Source: Hymenobacter montanus (GTDB lineage: Bacteria; Bacteroidota; Bacteroidia; Cytophagales; Hymenobacteraceae). From it: a stretch of DNA of 64,000 nucleotides. Made by a program: the position numbers and the translations under genes. Where the stretch lies: positions 62,001 to 126,000 of the forward strand of contig NZ_JACXAD010000017.1 of NCBI RefSeq assembly GCF_014699115.1, read 5' to 3'. Of the stretch, positions 54,967-63,622 are shown piece by piece. Each line of letters starts with the position of its first letter. Positions within the stretch are counted from its first letter, which is position 1. Under the pieces are notes generated by a model. It made no database searches and had not been told where the DNA came from. It saw only the letters and a list, made by a program, of their open reading frames with translations.

Positions 54967-55884
54967 ATGGATTTTGGCCGCTTGCCTGACCTCCGCTACG
55001 TCGATTTTCGGCTACCGCTCGACCACCCCGAAACGGCCCGCGTGCTAGCCCGGGCCCGGCCCACGCAGCCAGCACCCGTGGGCCTGCATGTGGGCTGCCC
55101 CATCTGGACCAATAAGGAATGGCTGGGCACGTACTTCCCGGCCGGCATTAAGGAGCCGGATTACCTGCACTATTACGCCCAGCAGTTCAATAGCATTGAG
55201 CTCAATACCACGCACTATCGCATTCCCGACGCGGGCACGGTGCGGCGCTGGCGGGCGGCCGTGGGGCCGGAGTTTACCTTCTGCCCCAAGCTGCCCCGCA
55301 GCATCAGCCACGAGCGGGAGTTGTTTCAGGCCGATGATTTAGTGGTGCCCATGGCCCGCGCTTTCGAGAGCCTGGGCGAAAACCTGGGCTGGGCTTTTCT
55401 GCAGCTGCCCCCGCATTTTGGCCCCGAGCACCTGCCCCGCCTGGAGCGTTTTCTGCTCGATTTCCCGGAGGCCGTGCCACTGGCGGTGGAGCTACGCCAC
55501 CCCCGCTGGTTTGCCGACCAAGGCCTCGCCGATGCCGTATTTGCCACTCTGGAGGCCCTGCGCAAAACGCTGGTGATAACCGACGTGGCGGGCCGGCGCG
55601 ACGTGCTGCCCATGCGCCTGACCACGCCCGTGGCCTTCATCCGCTTCAACGGGCACGGCCTGCACAGCACCGACTACCAGCGTACCGACGCCTGGGCCGA
55701 GCGCCTGGCCGCCTGGGTGGCCCAGGGCGTGCACGAAATCTACTTTTTCATTCACCAAAAAGACGTGCGGCACGCGCCCGTGCTGGCCGCCTACTTCCTG
55801 GAAAAGATGCGGGCGCTGACCGGCATTGCGGTGCCGCCGCCGTTCGTTATTCCGCAGCCGGTGCAGGGGAGCCTGTTCGGCTAG
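54967..55884 (+). CDS. DUF72 (YecE-like) family protein (305 aa)
   Basis: Recognised from VGLHVGCPIWTNKEWLGTYFP, LHYYAQQFNSIELNTTHYRIP, WRAAVGPEFTFCPKLPRSISH and the later FIRFNGH and YFFIHQKD blocks, which line the barrel mouth in DUF72 TIM barrels. The length is normal for the family apart from about 35 extra N-terminal residues. Cytoplasmic; biochemical role unknown, although a link to nucleic-acid or radical chemistry has been suggested for relatives. Its TAG overlaps the convergent GDSL gene's stop within a CTAG sequence. Confidence 0.92.
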   Translation: MDFGRLPDLRYVDFRLPLDHPETARVLARARPTQPAPVGLHVGCPIWTNKEWLGTYFPAGIKEPDYLHYYAQQFNSIELNTTHYRIPDAGTVRRWRAAVGPEFTFCPKLPRSISHERELFQADDLVVPMARAFESLGENLGWAFLQLPPHFGPEHLPRLERFLLDFPEAVPLAVELRHPRWFADQGLADAVFATLEALRKTLVITDVAGRRDVLPMRLTTPVAFIRFNGHGLHSTDYQRTDAWAERLAAWVAQGVHEIYFFIHQKDVRHAPVLAAYFLEKMRALTGIAVPPPFVIPQPVQGSLFG

Positions 55885-56471
55885 GAGCCCACGGGTACCT
55901 TCAGCAGCGGGCCGAGCACCTGCCACACGTTATCGGCCAGAACTTGCTGGCCGGCGGCGTTGGGGTGTACGCCATCGGGCAGGTTCAGGTCGCGGCGGCC
56001 CAGCACGCCTTGCAGCAGGAAGGGCACGAAGGGCAGGCGGTTCTTCTCGGCCAGGGTCCGAAACAGGGCCTTGAACTCAGCGGCGTAGTTAGCCAGGCGA
56101 TGACCACCCAACGGCCCCAGGTCGAAGGGGAATTCCAGCCCGGCCAGCACCAGTTGGGCCGGCGGGTACTGCCGTTTCACGGCGTCGATAATGAATTGCA
56201 GGTTTTGAGAGGTTTCGCGCACCGGAATGCCGCGGAGGCCGTCGTTGGCGCCCAGGGCCAGCACGAAAGCATCGACGGAGTGCCGGCTGAGCACCGAGGC
56301 CAGGCGCTGCCGCCCACCGGCGCTGGTTTCGCCGCTAACCCCGTAGTTAAAAGCCCGGTAAGGAAGTTGCTCGCGGTCGAGGCGCTGCTGAAGCAGGGCC
56401 GGGAAGCTCTCGTTGGCTCGCAGGCCGTAGCCCGCCGTCAGGCTGTCGCCGAAGAAGATAATGTTTTTCAT
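55881..56471 (-). CDS. GDSL-type arylesterase / lysophospholipase-like (196 aa)
   Basis: Start at 56471 (MKNIIFFGDSLTAGYG). It has the SGNH hydrolase blocks: GDSL with the catalytic serine near residue 10, NYGVSGETSAGG with the block II glycine, LALGANDGLRG with the block III asparagine, and DGVHPNAAG with the catalytic Asp and His near the C-terminus. Without a signal peptide it is probably cytoplasmic, unlike E. coli TesA. Substrate class is acyl esters or thioesters. Stop codon overlaps the convergent DUF72 stop. Confidence 0.92.
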   Translation of the reverse strand: MKNIIFFGDSLTAGYGLRANESFPALLQQRLDREQLPYRAFNYGVSGETSAGGRQRLASVLSRHSVDAFVLALGANDGLRGIPVRETSQNLQFIIDAVKRQYPPAQLVLAGLEFPFDLGPLGGHRLANYAAEFKALFRTLAEKNRLPFVPFLLQGVLGRRDLNLPDGVHPNAAGQQVLADNVWQVLGPLLKVPVGS

Positions 56472-56592
56472 GGAGTACTGCTCAAACAGCCCGGACCCCA
56501 TTTTTGTGCCCAGCCCGCAAAGTGGCGCCTTTGCTTGGTAAGTCGCGCGAAGTCCCGCAACACCCAGAGCAAAGGTGCCGCGGCGCCAGGAG

Positions 56593-56895
56593 CTACTCCA
56601 CTACTTCGAGCACGGTGCGGAACGAGACGTACTGGCCCGCGAAGTGCGCTTCCATGTCGGCCCGCAGAGCCGGGGCGCAGAGCCGCTGGTATTCTTCGAG
56701 TTGCTCTACGCTGAGGCAGTAGTACTGAGCGGCGTAGGTAATCCCGTCATTTTCTTCGTTGAGCAGGCGGCAGAGCTGGCTCTTGAGGAAGAAGCCGGTT
56801 TCCATTACCTCGGGCATGTGAGTGGAGCGCATGTACTCCAGCCACTCGTCGGCCACGGCGGGCTCGATGCTGCTGGTGACGTTGTAGAGAATCAT
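56593..56895 (-). CDS. DUF4286 family protein (100 aa)
   Basis: MILYNVTSSIEPAVADEWLEYMRSTHMPEVMETGFF is the standard opening of this small Bacteroidetes family, a ferredoxin-like (dimeric alpha-beta barrel) fold of about 100 residues. The following TYAAQYYCLSVEQLEEYQ and FAGQYVSFRTVLEVV strands complete it. Cytoplasmic, function unknown. Monocistronic, with a perfect AT-rich palindrome upstream. Confidence 0.9.
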   Translation of the reverse strand: MILYNVTSSIEPAVADEWLEYMRSTHMPEVMETGFFLKSQLCRLLNEENDGITYAAQYYCLSVEQLEEYQRLCAPALRADMEAHFAGQYVSFRTVLEVVE

Positions 56896-56961
56896 AAGGT
56901 GGGGCGGGTTGCGGGCGCCTGAAAGTTTAGAACGGTTCTCCAGTGAGGGTACCGGTTTTTA

Positions 56962-57036
56962 GAATTAAAAATTAAAAATGAAGAATTAAAAAATGGACCA
57001 GCTGATTTTTAATTCTTCATTTTTAATTTTTAATTC
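56962..57036. repeat. Perfect 31-bp AT-rich inverted repeat
   Basis: Arms 56962-56992 and 57006-57036 are exact complements (GAATTAAAAATTAAAAATGA and 11 more), separated by a 13-base loop ATGGACCAGCTGA. It lies between two minus-strand genes. It could act as a terminator for the DUF6526 gene, but its length and pure A/T/G make-up look more like a dispersed extragenic repeat or a MITE relic. Confidence 0.85.
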
Positions 57037-57108
57037 CTTTTCGAAAACGGCTCTATGTATCAACTCCCGGCAGCCCGTAACAATAATATAAAAGCAGCCG
57101 CTTTAAGC

Positions 57109-57555
57109 TCAGACGCGCAGGGTATCGAACTGAAAATCGGTAATACGGGCCTGAATGTCTTTAGGGGAAAGATTTTCGGTCACCGCGGCCTGGGCCAGGG
57201 CCGGCAGCTCGGCGTCGCCGGCCAGGCGCAAGCTCAGGATTTGGCTGAGGGTCAGCTGCTTTTCGAGCGCGGCAAAGCGTTGGCCGCTCACTTCGAAATA
57301 GCGCTGGCGCACTTCGAGGCGGCAGATGCGGTCTTGCAGCTGCAGGGCGTAGTGCTGGCGCAGCATTATTAGCACGCCCAGCCCGATAACGGCCAGAGCT
57401 GCCACGCTAAACCACAGCCGAGCGGTCTGGTCGTCGTCGCCCGCCACCTTGGTGTAGCGGAGAATGGTGTAGCCGGCCATGAGGAAGGCCAGCGGCAGCA
57501 GCACGAAATGGTGCCAGGGGTACAGTTTAACCGTATTTTTAGTGGGGGTGGCCAT
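57109..57555 (-). CDS. DUF6526-like membrane protein (148 aa)
   Basis: Two transmembrane helices at about 15-35 (HHFVLLPLAFLMAGYTIL) and 45-65 (LWFSVAALAVIGLGVLIML) are followed by a conserved soluble part. This contains HYALQLQDRICRLEVRQRYFEVSG and LSLRLAGDAELPALAQAA, and ends with ITDFQFDTLRV. I associate this pattern with the DUF6526 family of Bacteroidetes; the name is from memory. Inner-membrane, function unknown. The preceding terminator (57637-57666) isolates it from the coiled-coil gene. Confidence 0.85.
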   Translation of the reverse strand: MATPTKNTVKLYPWHHFVLLPLAFLMAGYTILRYTKVAGDDDQTARLWFSVAALAVIGLGVLIMLRQHYALQLQDRICRLEVRQRYFEVSGQRFAALEKQLTLSQILSLRLAGDAELPALAQAAVTENLSPKDIQARITDFQFDTLRV

Positions 57556-57636
57556 GCTGGAGCGGCGAGGAGATGATAAGTAAAAAGTAAAAGTAGGAAA
57601 GTAAGGGGCAAAGAAATATCGGCCAGATTGGACAAT

Positions 57637-57666
57637 AAAAAACTCCGGCTGATGCCGGAGCTTTTA
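57637..57666 (-). terminator. Intrinsic terminator after coiled-coil gene
   Basis: CTCCGGC (57643-57649) and GCCGGAG (57654-57660) form a 7-bp GC stem with a TGAT loop. On the minus strand it is followed by TTTTTTATTG. It stands 26 bp beyond the stop of the coiled-coil gene. Confidence 0.8.
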
Positions 57667-57685
57667 CTGAACTAGTCGGGAGCCG

Positions 57686-58096
57686 CTATTTCATCTCTTT
57701 GGCGCGTTTCTTTTCGGCCTTGGCCTGTTCGTGGGCGGCCCGCTCCTGATTTTTAGCTTCTTTGGCTGCTTGGCGTTGTTGCTTAAGCTGCTCTTTCTGC
57801 GCTTTTTCCTGCTGCCGCTGGTCTTTGAGCTGCTTCTTCAGGTCGCTTTGCTGGTTCTCGGTTTGCTTGATCTGCTCCTTGCTGTCGCGGATGGTCTTCT
57901 GCTGCGCTTCGGTTTGTTGCTTCCGCGCGTCGTAGGCTGCTTTGGAGTCGTCGGCGCGCTGCTTCTGTTGCTCCGAGGTCAACGGTACGGCGGCGGGGTC
58001 GGTGGTGGAAGCTGGGGCCGGGGTTGTTTGGGCCGAGGCGGTGCCAGCGGTAGAGAGGGCCCCCAGTACAAGGGCGCCGAGAAAGAGCTTTTTCAT
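57686..58096 (-). CDS. Exported basic coiled-coil protein (136 aa)
   Basis: The start at 58096 gives MKKLFLGALVLGALSTAGTASAQ, a clear signal peptide. The longer open frame from 58735 is only the out-of-frame shadow of the transporter gene. After an alanine/threonine/proline linker (about 23-42) the rest is a continuous K/Q/E/A-rich helix (EQQKQRADDSKAAYD to KKRAKEMK), predicted to be a long coiled coil with a strongly basic end. Periplasmic. It might bind cell-wall or nucleic-acid polymers, but no family is recognised. It has its own terminator. Confidence 0.85.
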   Translation of the reverse strand: MKKLFLGALVLGALSTAGTASAQTTPAPASTTDPAAVPLTSEQQKQRADDSKAAYDARKQQTEAQQKTIRDSKEQIKQTENQQSDLKKQLKDQRQQEKAQKEQLKQQRQAAKEAKNQERAAHEQAKAEKKRAKEMK

Positions 58097-58194
58097 AAGT
58101 GTAGATAACCGTTGGTAACGGGTGGTAGATTCCTCTTTAACGAGGCTGCCGGCCGGAGGTTGGCTGAGCGGTTGGAAATGGATTAAAGCGGTGG

Positions 58195-59430
58195 CTATTC
58201 CACGTAGTCCAGGTCTTTGCCGTAGCTCTCGGGCAGGGTGCTCACGGCCCAGAAGGCCACCAGCAGCGCCACCCCGCCCAGCACCGCCGCGCCCGGCACG
58301 AAGCCCAGCGCGCTGCTCAACGATTTGAAGGCCGGCACCAACCCAACCACGGCGCCACGCGCAAAATTGGGCGCGGTGGTAGCCGTAGTGGCCCGTAGGT
58401 TCGTGCCGAACTGTTCGGCCGCTACCGTCACAAACAGGGCCCAGAAACCCACCGATATGCCCAGCACGAAGCAGACGGCGTAGAAGGTAGTAGGCGAGGC
58501 GCCGCGTAGCGCGAACAGGTAGATGGCCACCAGCACCGCGCAAAACACCAGAAACACTTTCAGCGCCTTGTTGCGGCTGTGCCAGAGCTGGCTGAGCGTT
58601 CCACTGAAAAAGTCGCCGAACACCAGCCCGAAGTAGCACCAAAACACCGCCAATCCCGCCGTGACCTCGCCCGTGAGGCCCAGCGCCCGCCCAAACTCCG
58701 GGGCCAGGGTCACCAGAATGCCTACCACGAACCACAGGGGCACCCCAATCAGCAGCACGCGCAGGTATTTACCCAGCCGCGCGGAGTTGGTAAATAAACT
58801 CAGGAAGTCGCCGCGCCGCACGCTGGCTTGGGCCTGCACCTGCCGGAACATGCCCGACTCGAATACGCTCACCCGCAGCAGCAGCAAGAGCAGGCCCAAC
58901 CCGCCGCCGACGAAATAGGCATTGCGCCAGCCTAGCTTTTCACCCACCCAGTAGCCCAGCATGGCGCCGCTCACGCCCACCGTGGCCACGATCATGGTGC
59001 CGTAGCCGCGTTTTTCCTTGGGGAGGCTCTCGCTCACCAGGGTGATGCCCGCCCCCAGCTCGCCCGCCAGGCCGATGCCGGCAATGAGCCGCAGCCACGC
59101 GTATTGGTCGATGGTTTGCACGAGGCCGTTGGCGATATTGGCCAGCGAATACAGCAGAATGGAGCCGAAGAGTACCGACAGGCGCCCGCGCTTATCGCCC
59201 AGAATGCCCCAGAGCATGCCGCCCAGCAACATGCCGCCCATCTGCATATTGATGAGGTATAAGCCCTGGTTCGTGACCTCCGACTGGTCGAGCACGCCCA
59301 GATCGTGCAGGCTGCTCACCCGCACAATGCTGAACAGAATCAAGTCGTAGATGTCGACGAAGTAACCCAGGGCCGCCACGATGACGGCCGCCGTAAAAAC
59401 AGAAGTTCGGGTAGGGGGAGAGGCTTGCAT
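58195..59430 (-). CDS. MFS transporter (411 aa)
   Basis: Start at 59430 (MQASPPTRTSVFTAAV). Twelve hydrophobic segments are visible in two halves. The loop between helices 2 and 3 has GDKRGRLSVLFGS, the major facilitator signature, and the N-half also carries RLIAGIGLAGELGAGITLVSE, a sugar/organic-acid porter-type motif between helices 4 and 5. A central basic loop follows FRQVQAQ. Inner-membrane secondary transporter. The substrate is not evident, though relatives with this GxGLAGE motif often take metabolites such as aromatic acids or sugars. Confidence 0.9.
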   Translation of the reverse strand: MQASPPTRTSVFTAAVIVAALGYFVDIYDLILFSIVRVSSLHDLGVLDQSEVTNQGLYLINMQMGGMLLGGMLWGILGDKRGRLSVLFGSILLYSLANIANGLVQTIDQYAWLRLIAGIGLAGELGAGITLVSESLPKEKRGYGTMIVATVGVSGAMLGYWVGEKLGWRNAYFVGGGLGLLLLLLRVSVFESGMFRQVQAQASVRRGDFLSLFTNSARLGKYLRVLLIGVPLWFVVGILVTLAPEFGRALGLTGEVTAGLAVFWCYFGLVFGDFFSGTLSQLWHSRNKALKVFLVFCAVLVAIYLFALRGASPTTFYAVCFVLGISVGFWALFVTVAAEQFGTNLRATTATTAPNFARGAVVGLVPAFKSLSSALGFVPGAAVLGGVALLVAFWAVSTLPESYGKDLDYVE

Positions 59431-59475
59431 GGCGAAATGTAGCACCAACTTTTGTCAGGCCACCATAGCATAGCT

Positions 59476-59765
59476 GCCCGTGAGCACCGACCTGGACCGC
59501 CAAGCCCCGGCTGGGGTGCCGCGGGTGGCCACGGAGTTGCGCAAAAAGCCGGCGCCAACCGCGTCGGTTGTCATGGCCAAGTATTTCTACATGAACAACA
59601 TCCAGCAGCACATCCCCAGGCGCTCGGCCTACTACCCGTGAGTTACCACGTAATAGGCCGAGCGCTGGGCTCAACGCTACAATCTGGAAGAGCTAGCCCG
59701 CCTCGCTGATATGGCCATCCTACGCGAGGTTAGCGCCAGCCTGCAACAGGCTCAGCAAGGGTAAT
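59476..59765 (+). pseudogene. Decayed small gene interrupted by a palindrome
   Basis: From a GTG near 59476 the frame encodes about 54 coding-like residues (VSTDLDRQAPAG... to RRSAYYP), meets TGA at 59639, then TAA and TAG within six codons. It continues in the same frame as an amphipathic helix (AERWAQRYNLEELARLAD) to TAA near 59763. All three stops lie inside the palindrome at 59615-59669. No family recognised. The rest of 59431-59869 shows nothing else. Confidence 0.35.
59615..59669. repeat. REP-like palindrome inside a decayed frame
   Basis: CGCTCGGCCTA (59621-59631) and TAGGCCGAGCG (59654-59664) are perfect 11-bp complements. CCCAG/CTGGG extends the stem with one bulged base, and CGTG/CACG pairs inside. 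Its size and shape fit a REP-type element. Confidence 0.55.
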
Positions 59766-59869
59766 ATTCTGGGTGGAAACCTTGCGTGTCGACGTGCTGG
59801 CTGCAGGGCCCCGGCCAGCAGGCCCCTTTCTCCCACTTGAGGTTGACTAATGCTCCGAGAAGGAGGGTC

Positions 59870-62800
59870 TCATTCTACTGCAATTTGATGGCTTTCTACT
59901 TGGTCGGCGATGTAAATTTTCAGGACATAGATTCCTTTTTCTAGTGCTCTTACAGAAAAAGTTGCTCTATTATTTAAGACATTAATGCGTGCTTTCGATT
60001 GCCCCATCATATTAAAAAGCTCTCCCGAGATGATGGTTCCTTTTGCTGGCTGGCTGTTTGGGTCGCTCAAATCAATATGTACAATGTCGCTTGATGGATT
60101 GGGAGAGATGGTATAGAAAGAATTGGCATTGGCTGTCCTATATCCACAGTAAGGAGCTCGATAATCCAGAATCATCACCTTGGAAGTATACTCACCAGTG
60201 CAAGGGTTGGTGTATCTGACGTTTATAGGCCTCCTTTGTGATTGCAAAGTATGGTGAAGAACAGAGGGGGTAAGCGTTATAACTCCGCCGAATGGAGAGT
60301 CAGGATAAAAAATTATAGGTAAAGCCGGAGCGTCATCACAAGTAACAAACTCCACGTCAACAAATCCTGAGGGAACTGGTAGTGAGGTGATTGTGTATGC
60401 GGATACTTGTTTCGTTATCGTTATAGTTCGTCCGCAGGAATTGATGGTAGCGGTCAGCGTAGTTGTAAGGGGACCCGCGTTTTGGTTGGTTATCCGCAGT
60501 TCGTTGGGGCTGGGCACGTTGGGGGCCAATTGCAGTGCCGACTGCGCGTTAGGCGAGATGCTCCAGGTCACCACCGTTCCGGCAGGTAGGTTACTGATGC
60601 GGTAGTCCGACGTCGTACAGATGGCGGCATTACCAACAATGGAATAACTGTTGTTTCCGCAGGCCGCGGCGCAGTTGGTCTGGGTGGGAGCGCTGTTTAA
60701 TTCGGCGGCCAACCAGTCCCCGCTGCGTAAGGAGAAACTCTCGTGCGGCTCATTGTTCAACACCCGCCAATTGCTGTTGTCGAACGGATAGGTTGTGCCA
60801 GTCAGGTTGAAGCCCGTCGTAAAGTTTGCGAAGGGCGAGTTCAGCGGGGCCGCGGGCGGCGTGCCCCCCACGTAGCGGGCCAGGTAATCGCCGGCCCCCA
60901 GCGCGCTATTGCCTTGGCCGATGTCCAGCGCCGAAACGGTCGGGATGAAGCCAAAGCGTCGTTGGATGAAAAAATTGTTGTTGTAATAAAAGGCCCAGTC
61001 CTGGGAGGAAGCGCTCGGCAGCCCGTCCAGTTTTACGGTGTAAAAGCCACCTGGATAAGTATCAAGCGGCAGCAAGCCAGATGGTGCGGTGTAGGAGTGG
61101 TTGACAATGTTAATCCGCACGGGTACCAGCCACAGGATTTTCTTCGTGTATCGGATGTTGCCATAATACACGCGGTTCCCGCCACCATCAGCCAATGCTT
61201 TAATATCGAGCGTTAACTCAAACTTACTACTACCCGGGATGACCAGCGGGGCGGTGAGGTAAAACGGTACGCCAAGCGCTCCTAAGCCAATCCCGGCCGC
61301 CATGCCAATCAAGTCGCTGAGAAAGCGGGTCTTGACACTCCGGTAGTGGTAAAGCAGGGAGGAGCCGGGCGTGAACTCTTGGTCAATGCCACATTCGCTG
61401 CCGTTGCTAATGGCCACGTTGCGGATGTTAACCGGATAGGCCCAGCTGGTGCGTAGTTCCTCCTGAAACTGAATATGGGGGCTGTTCGCGAGCTGATCCC
61501 GCAGGTCCAGTCGATTGATGAGGATCTGTTTAGAGGCTGGCTGATCAGCCAGCAGCAGCGAGCGGAGCGGACTCGGGCCATTGCCCAGCAACTGGATAAC
61601 CTCAATAGCGGCCGCTATTGGCCCGGTGCGGAGGTACATTCGGGTGGCATGCCGGGCAGCCGCCTGGTAGCCTAGCGGAACGTTGGCGCCTAAGTGAGGC
61701 GCGTCCACACTCACGTAGAGCCGGGTCTGGTGCGCCGCCACGCCCCCGGCCCGGTCCATGCGGCCCAGGGCCATGCGGGCGATGACGCCGCCCATGCTGC
61801 TGCCCAACACGACGTTGGGCTGTAAGGTGGTACCAAAGGGCTGCTTATTTGCATTTACCCAGCGGATAACCGCCTCCAGTACCAGGGCATTACGCTGCAG
61901 GTAATCGGTGCCATTGCGCCAGTTCACGTACACGATGTCGTATTGATTGGGATCATCGGAGATTAGACTCCTCAAGGCCGCGCTTCCGCTGGTCTGCGCT
62001 CTGGTGATAAAGGACCTGAAGGTATTATCGCCCTCGGGCTCTTCCGGGCTAAGAATATGCCCGGGGTCGAAGCCTTCCGCAATGATTAAGGGCCGGCGCA
62101 GCACGGGGTCGCCCGCGTTCCGGTAGCTTATGACCACGTCGGCCGCGCCAAAGTGGCCCAGATAAGGCTCGGTTGCCCAAATGGTTCTTCTTTCGTCAAC
62201 TACGAAGCCCCGGGCGGCCGTGCCATTCGGACCACCGCTACGGGAACCGTCCGGGCTGCTCACGATATTGCTGGTATTGTCGATGTGCAGTTTACTATGC
62301 GAAAGAAGTTGCTGCCCATTCGTTAGCGTCACCCTGAATAGCCAGTGTTTCCAACCCGTGGTGGCGTAATTCAGGGCCAGCGGGGTATCGAACCGGATAG
62401 GTCGGAACCCCTGACCGTCATCGGCGTCTAGCGTAACAGTGCTTATCTGGTTCGCTATATTAGACAGAAATAAGGAGGATGGCAGTACTACTTGGCAGGA
62501 GGTCAGATTGTAGTAGCTGGTGCTCGGACTAATAGCCACCGTAGTGAGCTCCTGGTAGGGGTTTTGCCAAACCCCATCGGTGTACTGGTCCCGAAATTGT
62601 TCATTAATCGTCTGAATGGTGCCATTGACCTGGGCCTGGGGGTCGATAGCATTGTAGTTAAAGAGCAACCCGCTCAGGGTGATGACTTCTCGCTGCCGGG
62701 CGGCGTAACAAAGACTATCGTGCACGCCGGGATGGCGCATGCCTGCTGCGGCCGCGTTAAATTGACTGGTGTAAAGAGTGTTATACAGGTCGGCGTACGT

Positions 62801-63622
62801 GGTCTGGTCCACCAGGGTGCTGTCTTCCAGGAGGGACCCGTTGTAGATTCGGGGATTAGCAAACTCGAATCCGTAGTCGGCGAGCAGGCCGGTTGGCACG
62901 CGGTTAGGTTCCAGCCCACCAAAGACTTGGCCGACGTACGCGTGAAAGTTGCCGTCGACCTCTGCGTTGGAGGGGCTTGCGTAAGGCTGTACGCCTTGGC
63001 CAACGGTGAACGTAGCGCGGTAGTTCGCGCCCCTGTTGTCGTCGAAACGTGAGAAGCGCGTCCCACTAGTGTTCGCGCCAGCGGCTCCGAAATACACTTC
63101 GAGCACGAAGCGTCCACCACGGCCAGCAACCCGCACCAAATCAATGCCGGCGTCGGTAAGAACCCACTTTTTAGCGTCGGCCCTACTTTTAGTGTAGGGG
63201 TTGTCATCGGGGCCCGGAGGGCGATAGACGAGGGATTTCTGGACGAAAGCGCCTGGTACGGTGCCCTCTTCGTAGACTCGATAGAATAACCACACCGCGC
63301 CTAGCGCGGTACCCTCCTCATTAATATTAGCTTCCGCTCCATCCAGCATCAGCACGCCCGTTGCGTCTGGGGCAAACTCCCCGAGATTGGCGTTCTGAAA
63401 AGGCGGGTTGGGGACGGGGGTGCCGGCATACGTATAGTAGTAGGTCGTAGTAGGCCCACTGCGCAGGACGATGAAGTCTTTATAGAAATCAGTATCAGCT
63501 CGCGCCGAGAACTGGCTGAGCAACACCACCACCAGCAGCAGTACCACCCGGCGCAGTACAGATGGAGAATGAGCGGGCAAACGTAAATGAGCCCTGCCAA
63601 GTGGTGGGTAGAACTGTAGCAT
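59870..63622 (-). CDS. T9SS-exported alpha/beta hydrolase, lipase-like (1250 aa)
   Basis: Started at 63622 (MLQFYPPLGRAHL), because a hydrophobic signal (VLLLVVVLLSQFSARA) ends near residue 42; the longer frame from 63835 adds 71 unlikely residues. Residues about 45-500 are a large beta-rich N-terminal region. An alpha/beta hydrolase domain follows, with RRPLIIAEGFDPG (oxyanion region), VVLGSSMGGVIARMAL holding the nucleophile Ser609 in GxSxG, and VSVDAPHLGANVP. PKD/Ig-like segments near 1000-1130 precede a T9SS type A tail (TISPNPSSDIVHIDLSD, ALEKGIYVLKIY). Likely a secreted esterase or lipase on the cell surface; substrate unknown. Confidence 0.9.
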   Translation of the reverse strand: MLQFYPPLGRAHLRLPAHSPSVLRRVVLLLVVVLLSQFSARADTDFYKDFIVLRSGPTTTYYYTYAGTPVPNPPFQNANLGEFAPDATGVLMLDGAEANINEEGTALGAVWLFYRVYEEGTVPGAFVQKSLVYRPPGPDDNPYTKSRADAKKWVLTDAGIDLVRVAGRGGRFVLEVYFGAAGANTSGTRFSRFDDNRGANYRATFTVGQGVQPYASPSNAEVDGNFHAYVGQVFGGLEPNRVPTGLLADYGFEFANPRIYNGSLLEDSTLVDQTTYADLYNTLYTSQFNAAAAGMRHPGVHDSLCYAARQREVITLSGLLFNYNAIDPQAQVNGTIQTINEQFRDQYTDGVWQNPYQELTTVAISPSTSYYNLTSCQVVLPSSLFLSNIANQISTVTLDADDGQGFRPIRFDTPLALNYATTGWKHWLFRVTLTNGQQLLSHSKLHIDNTSNIVSSPDGSRSGGPNGTAARGFVVDERRTIWATEPYLGHFGAADVVISYRNAGDPVLRRPLIIAEGFDPGHILSPEEPEGDNTFRSFITRAQTSGSAALRSLISDDPNQYDIVYVNWRNGTDYLQRNALVLEAVIRWVNANKQPFGTTLQPNVVLGSSMGGVIARMALGRMDRAGGVAAHQTRLYVSVDAPHLGANVPLGYQAAARHATRMYLRTGPIAAAIEVIQLLGNGPSPLRSLLLADQPASKQILINRLDLRDQLANSPHIQFQEELRTSWAYPVNIRNVAISNGSECGIDQEFTPGSSLLYHYRSVKTRFLSDLIGMAAGIGLGALGVPFYLTAPLVIPGSSKFELTLDIKALADGGGNRVYYGNIRYTKKILWLVPVRINIVNHSYTAPSGLLPLDTYPGGFYTVKLDGLPSASSQDWAFYYNNNFFIQRRFGFIPTVSALDIGQGNSALGAGDYLARYVGGTPPAAPLNSPFANFTTGFNLTGTTYPFDNSNWRVLNNEPHESFSLRSGDWLAAELNSAPTQTNCAAACGNNSYSIVGNAAICTTSDYRISNLPAGTVVTWSISPNAQSALQLAPNVPSPNELRITNQNAGPLTTTLTATINSCGRTITITKQVSAYTITSLPVPSGFVDVEFVTCDDAPALPIIFYPDSPFGGVITLTPSVLHHTLQSQRRPINVRYTNPCTGEYTSKVMILDYRAPYCGYRTANANSFYTISPNPSSDIVHIDLSDPNSQPAKGTIISGELFNMMGQSKARINVLNNRATFSVRALEKGIYVLKIYIADQVESHQIAVE

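Noticed and set aside
58195..58735. Extension of the coiled-coil gene to 58735
   Set aside because: The added residues are the out-of-frame reading of the transporter gene; the signal peptide at 58096 marks the true start.
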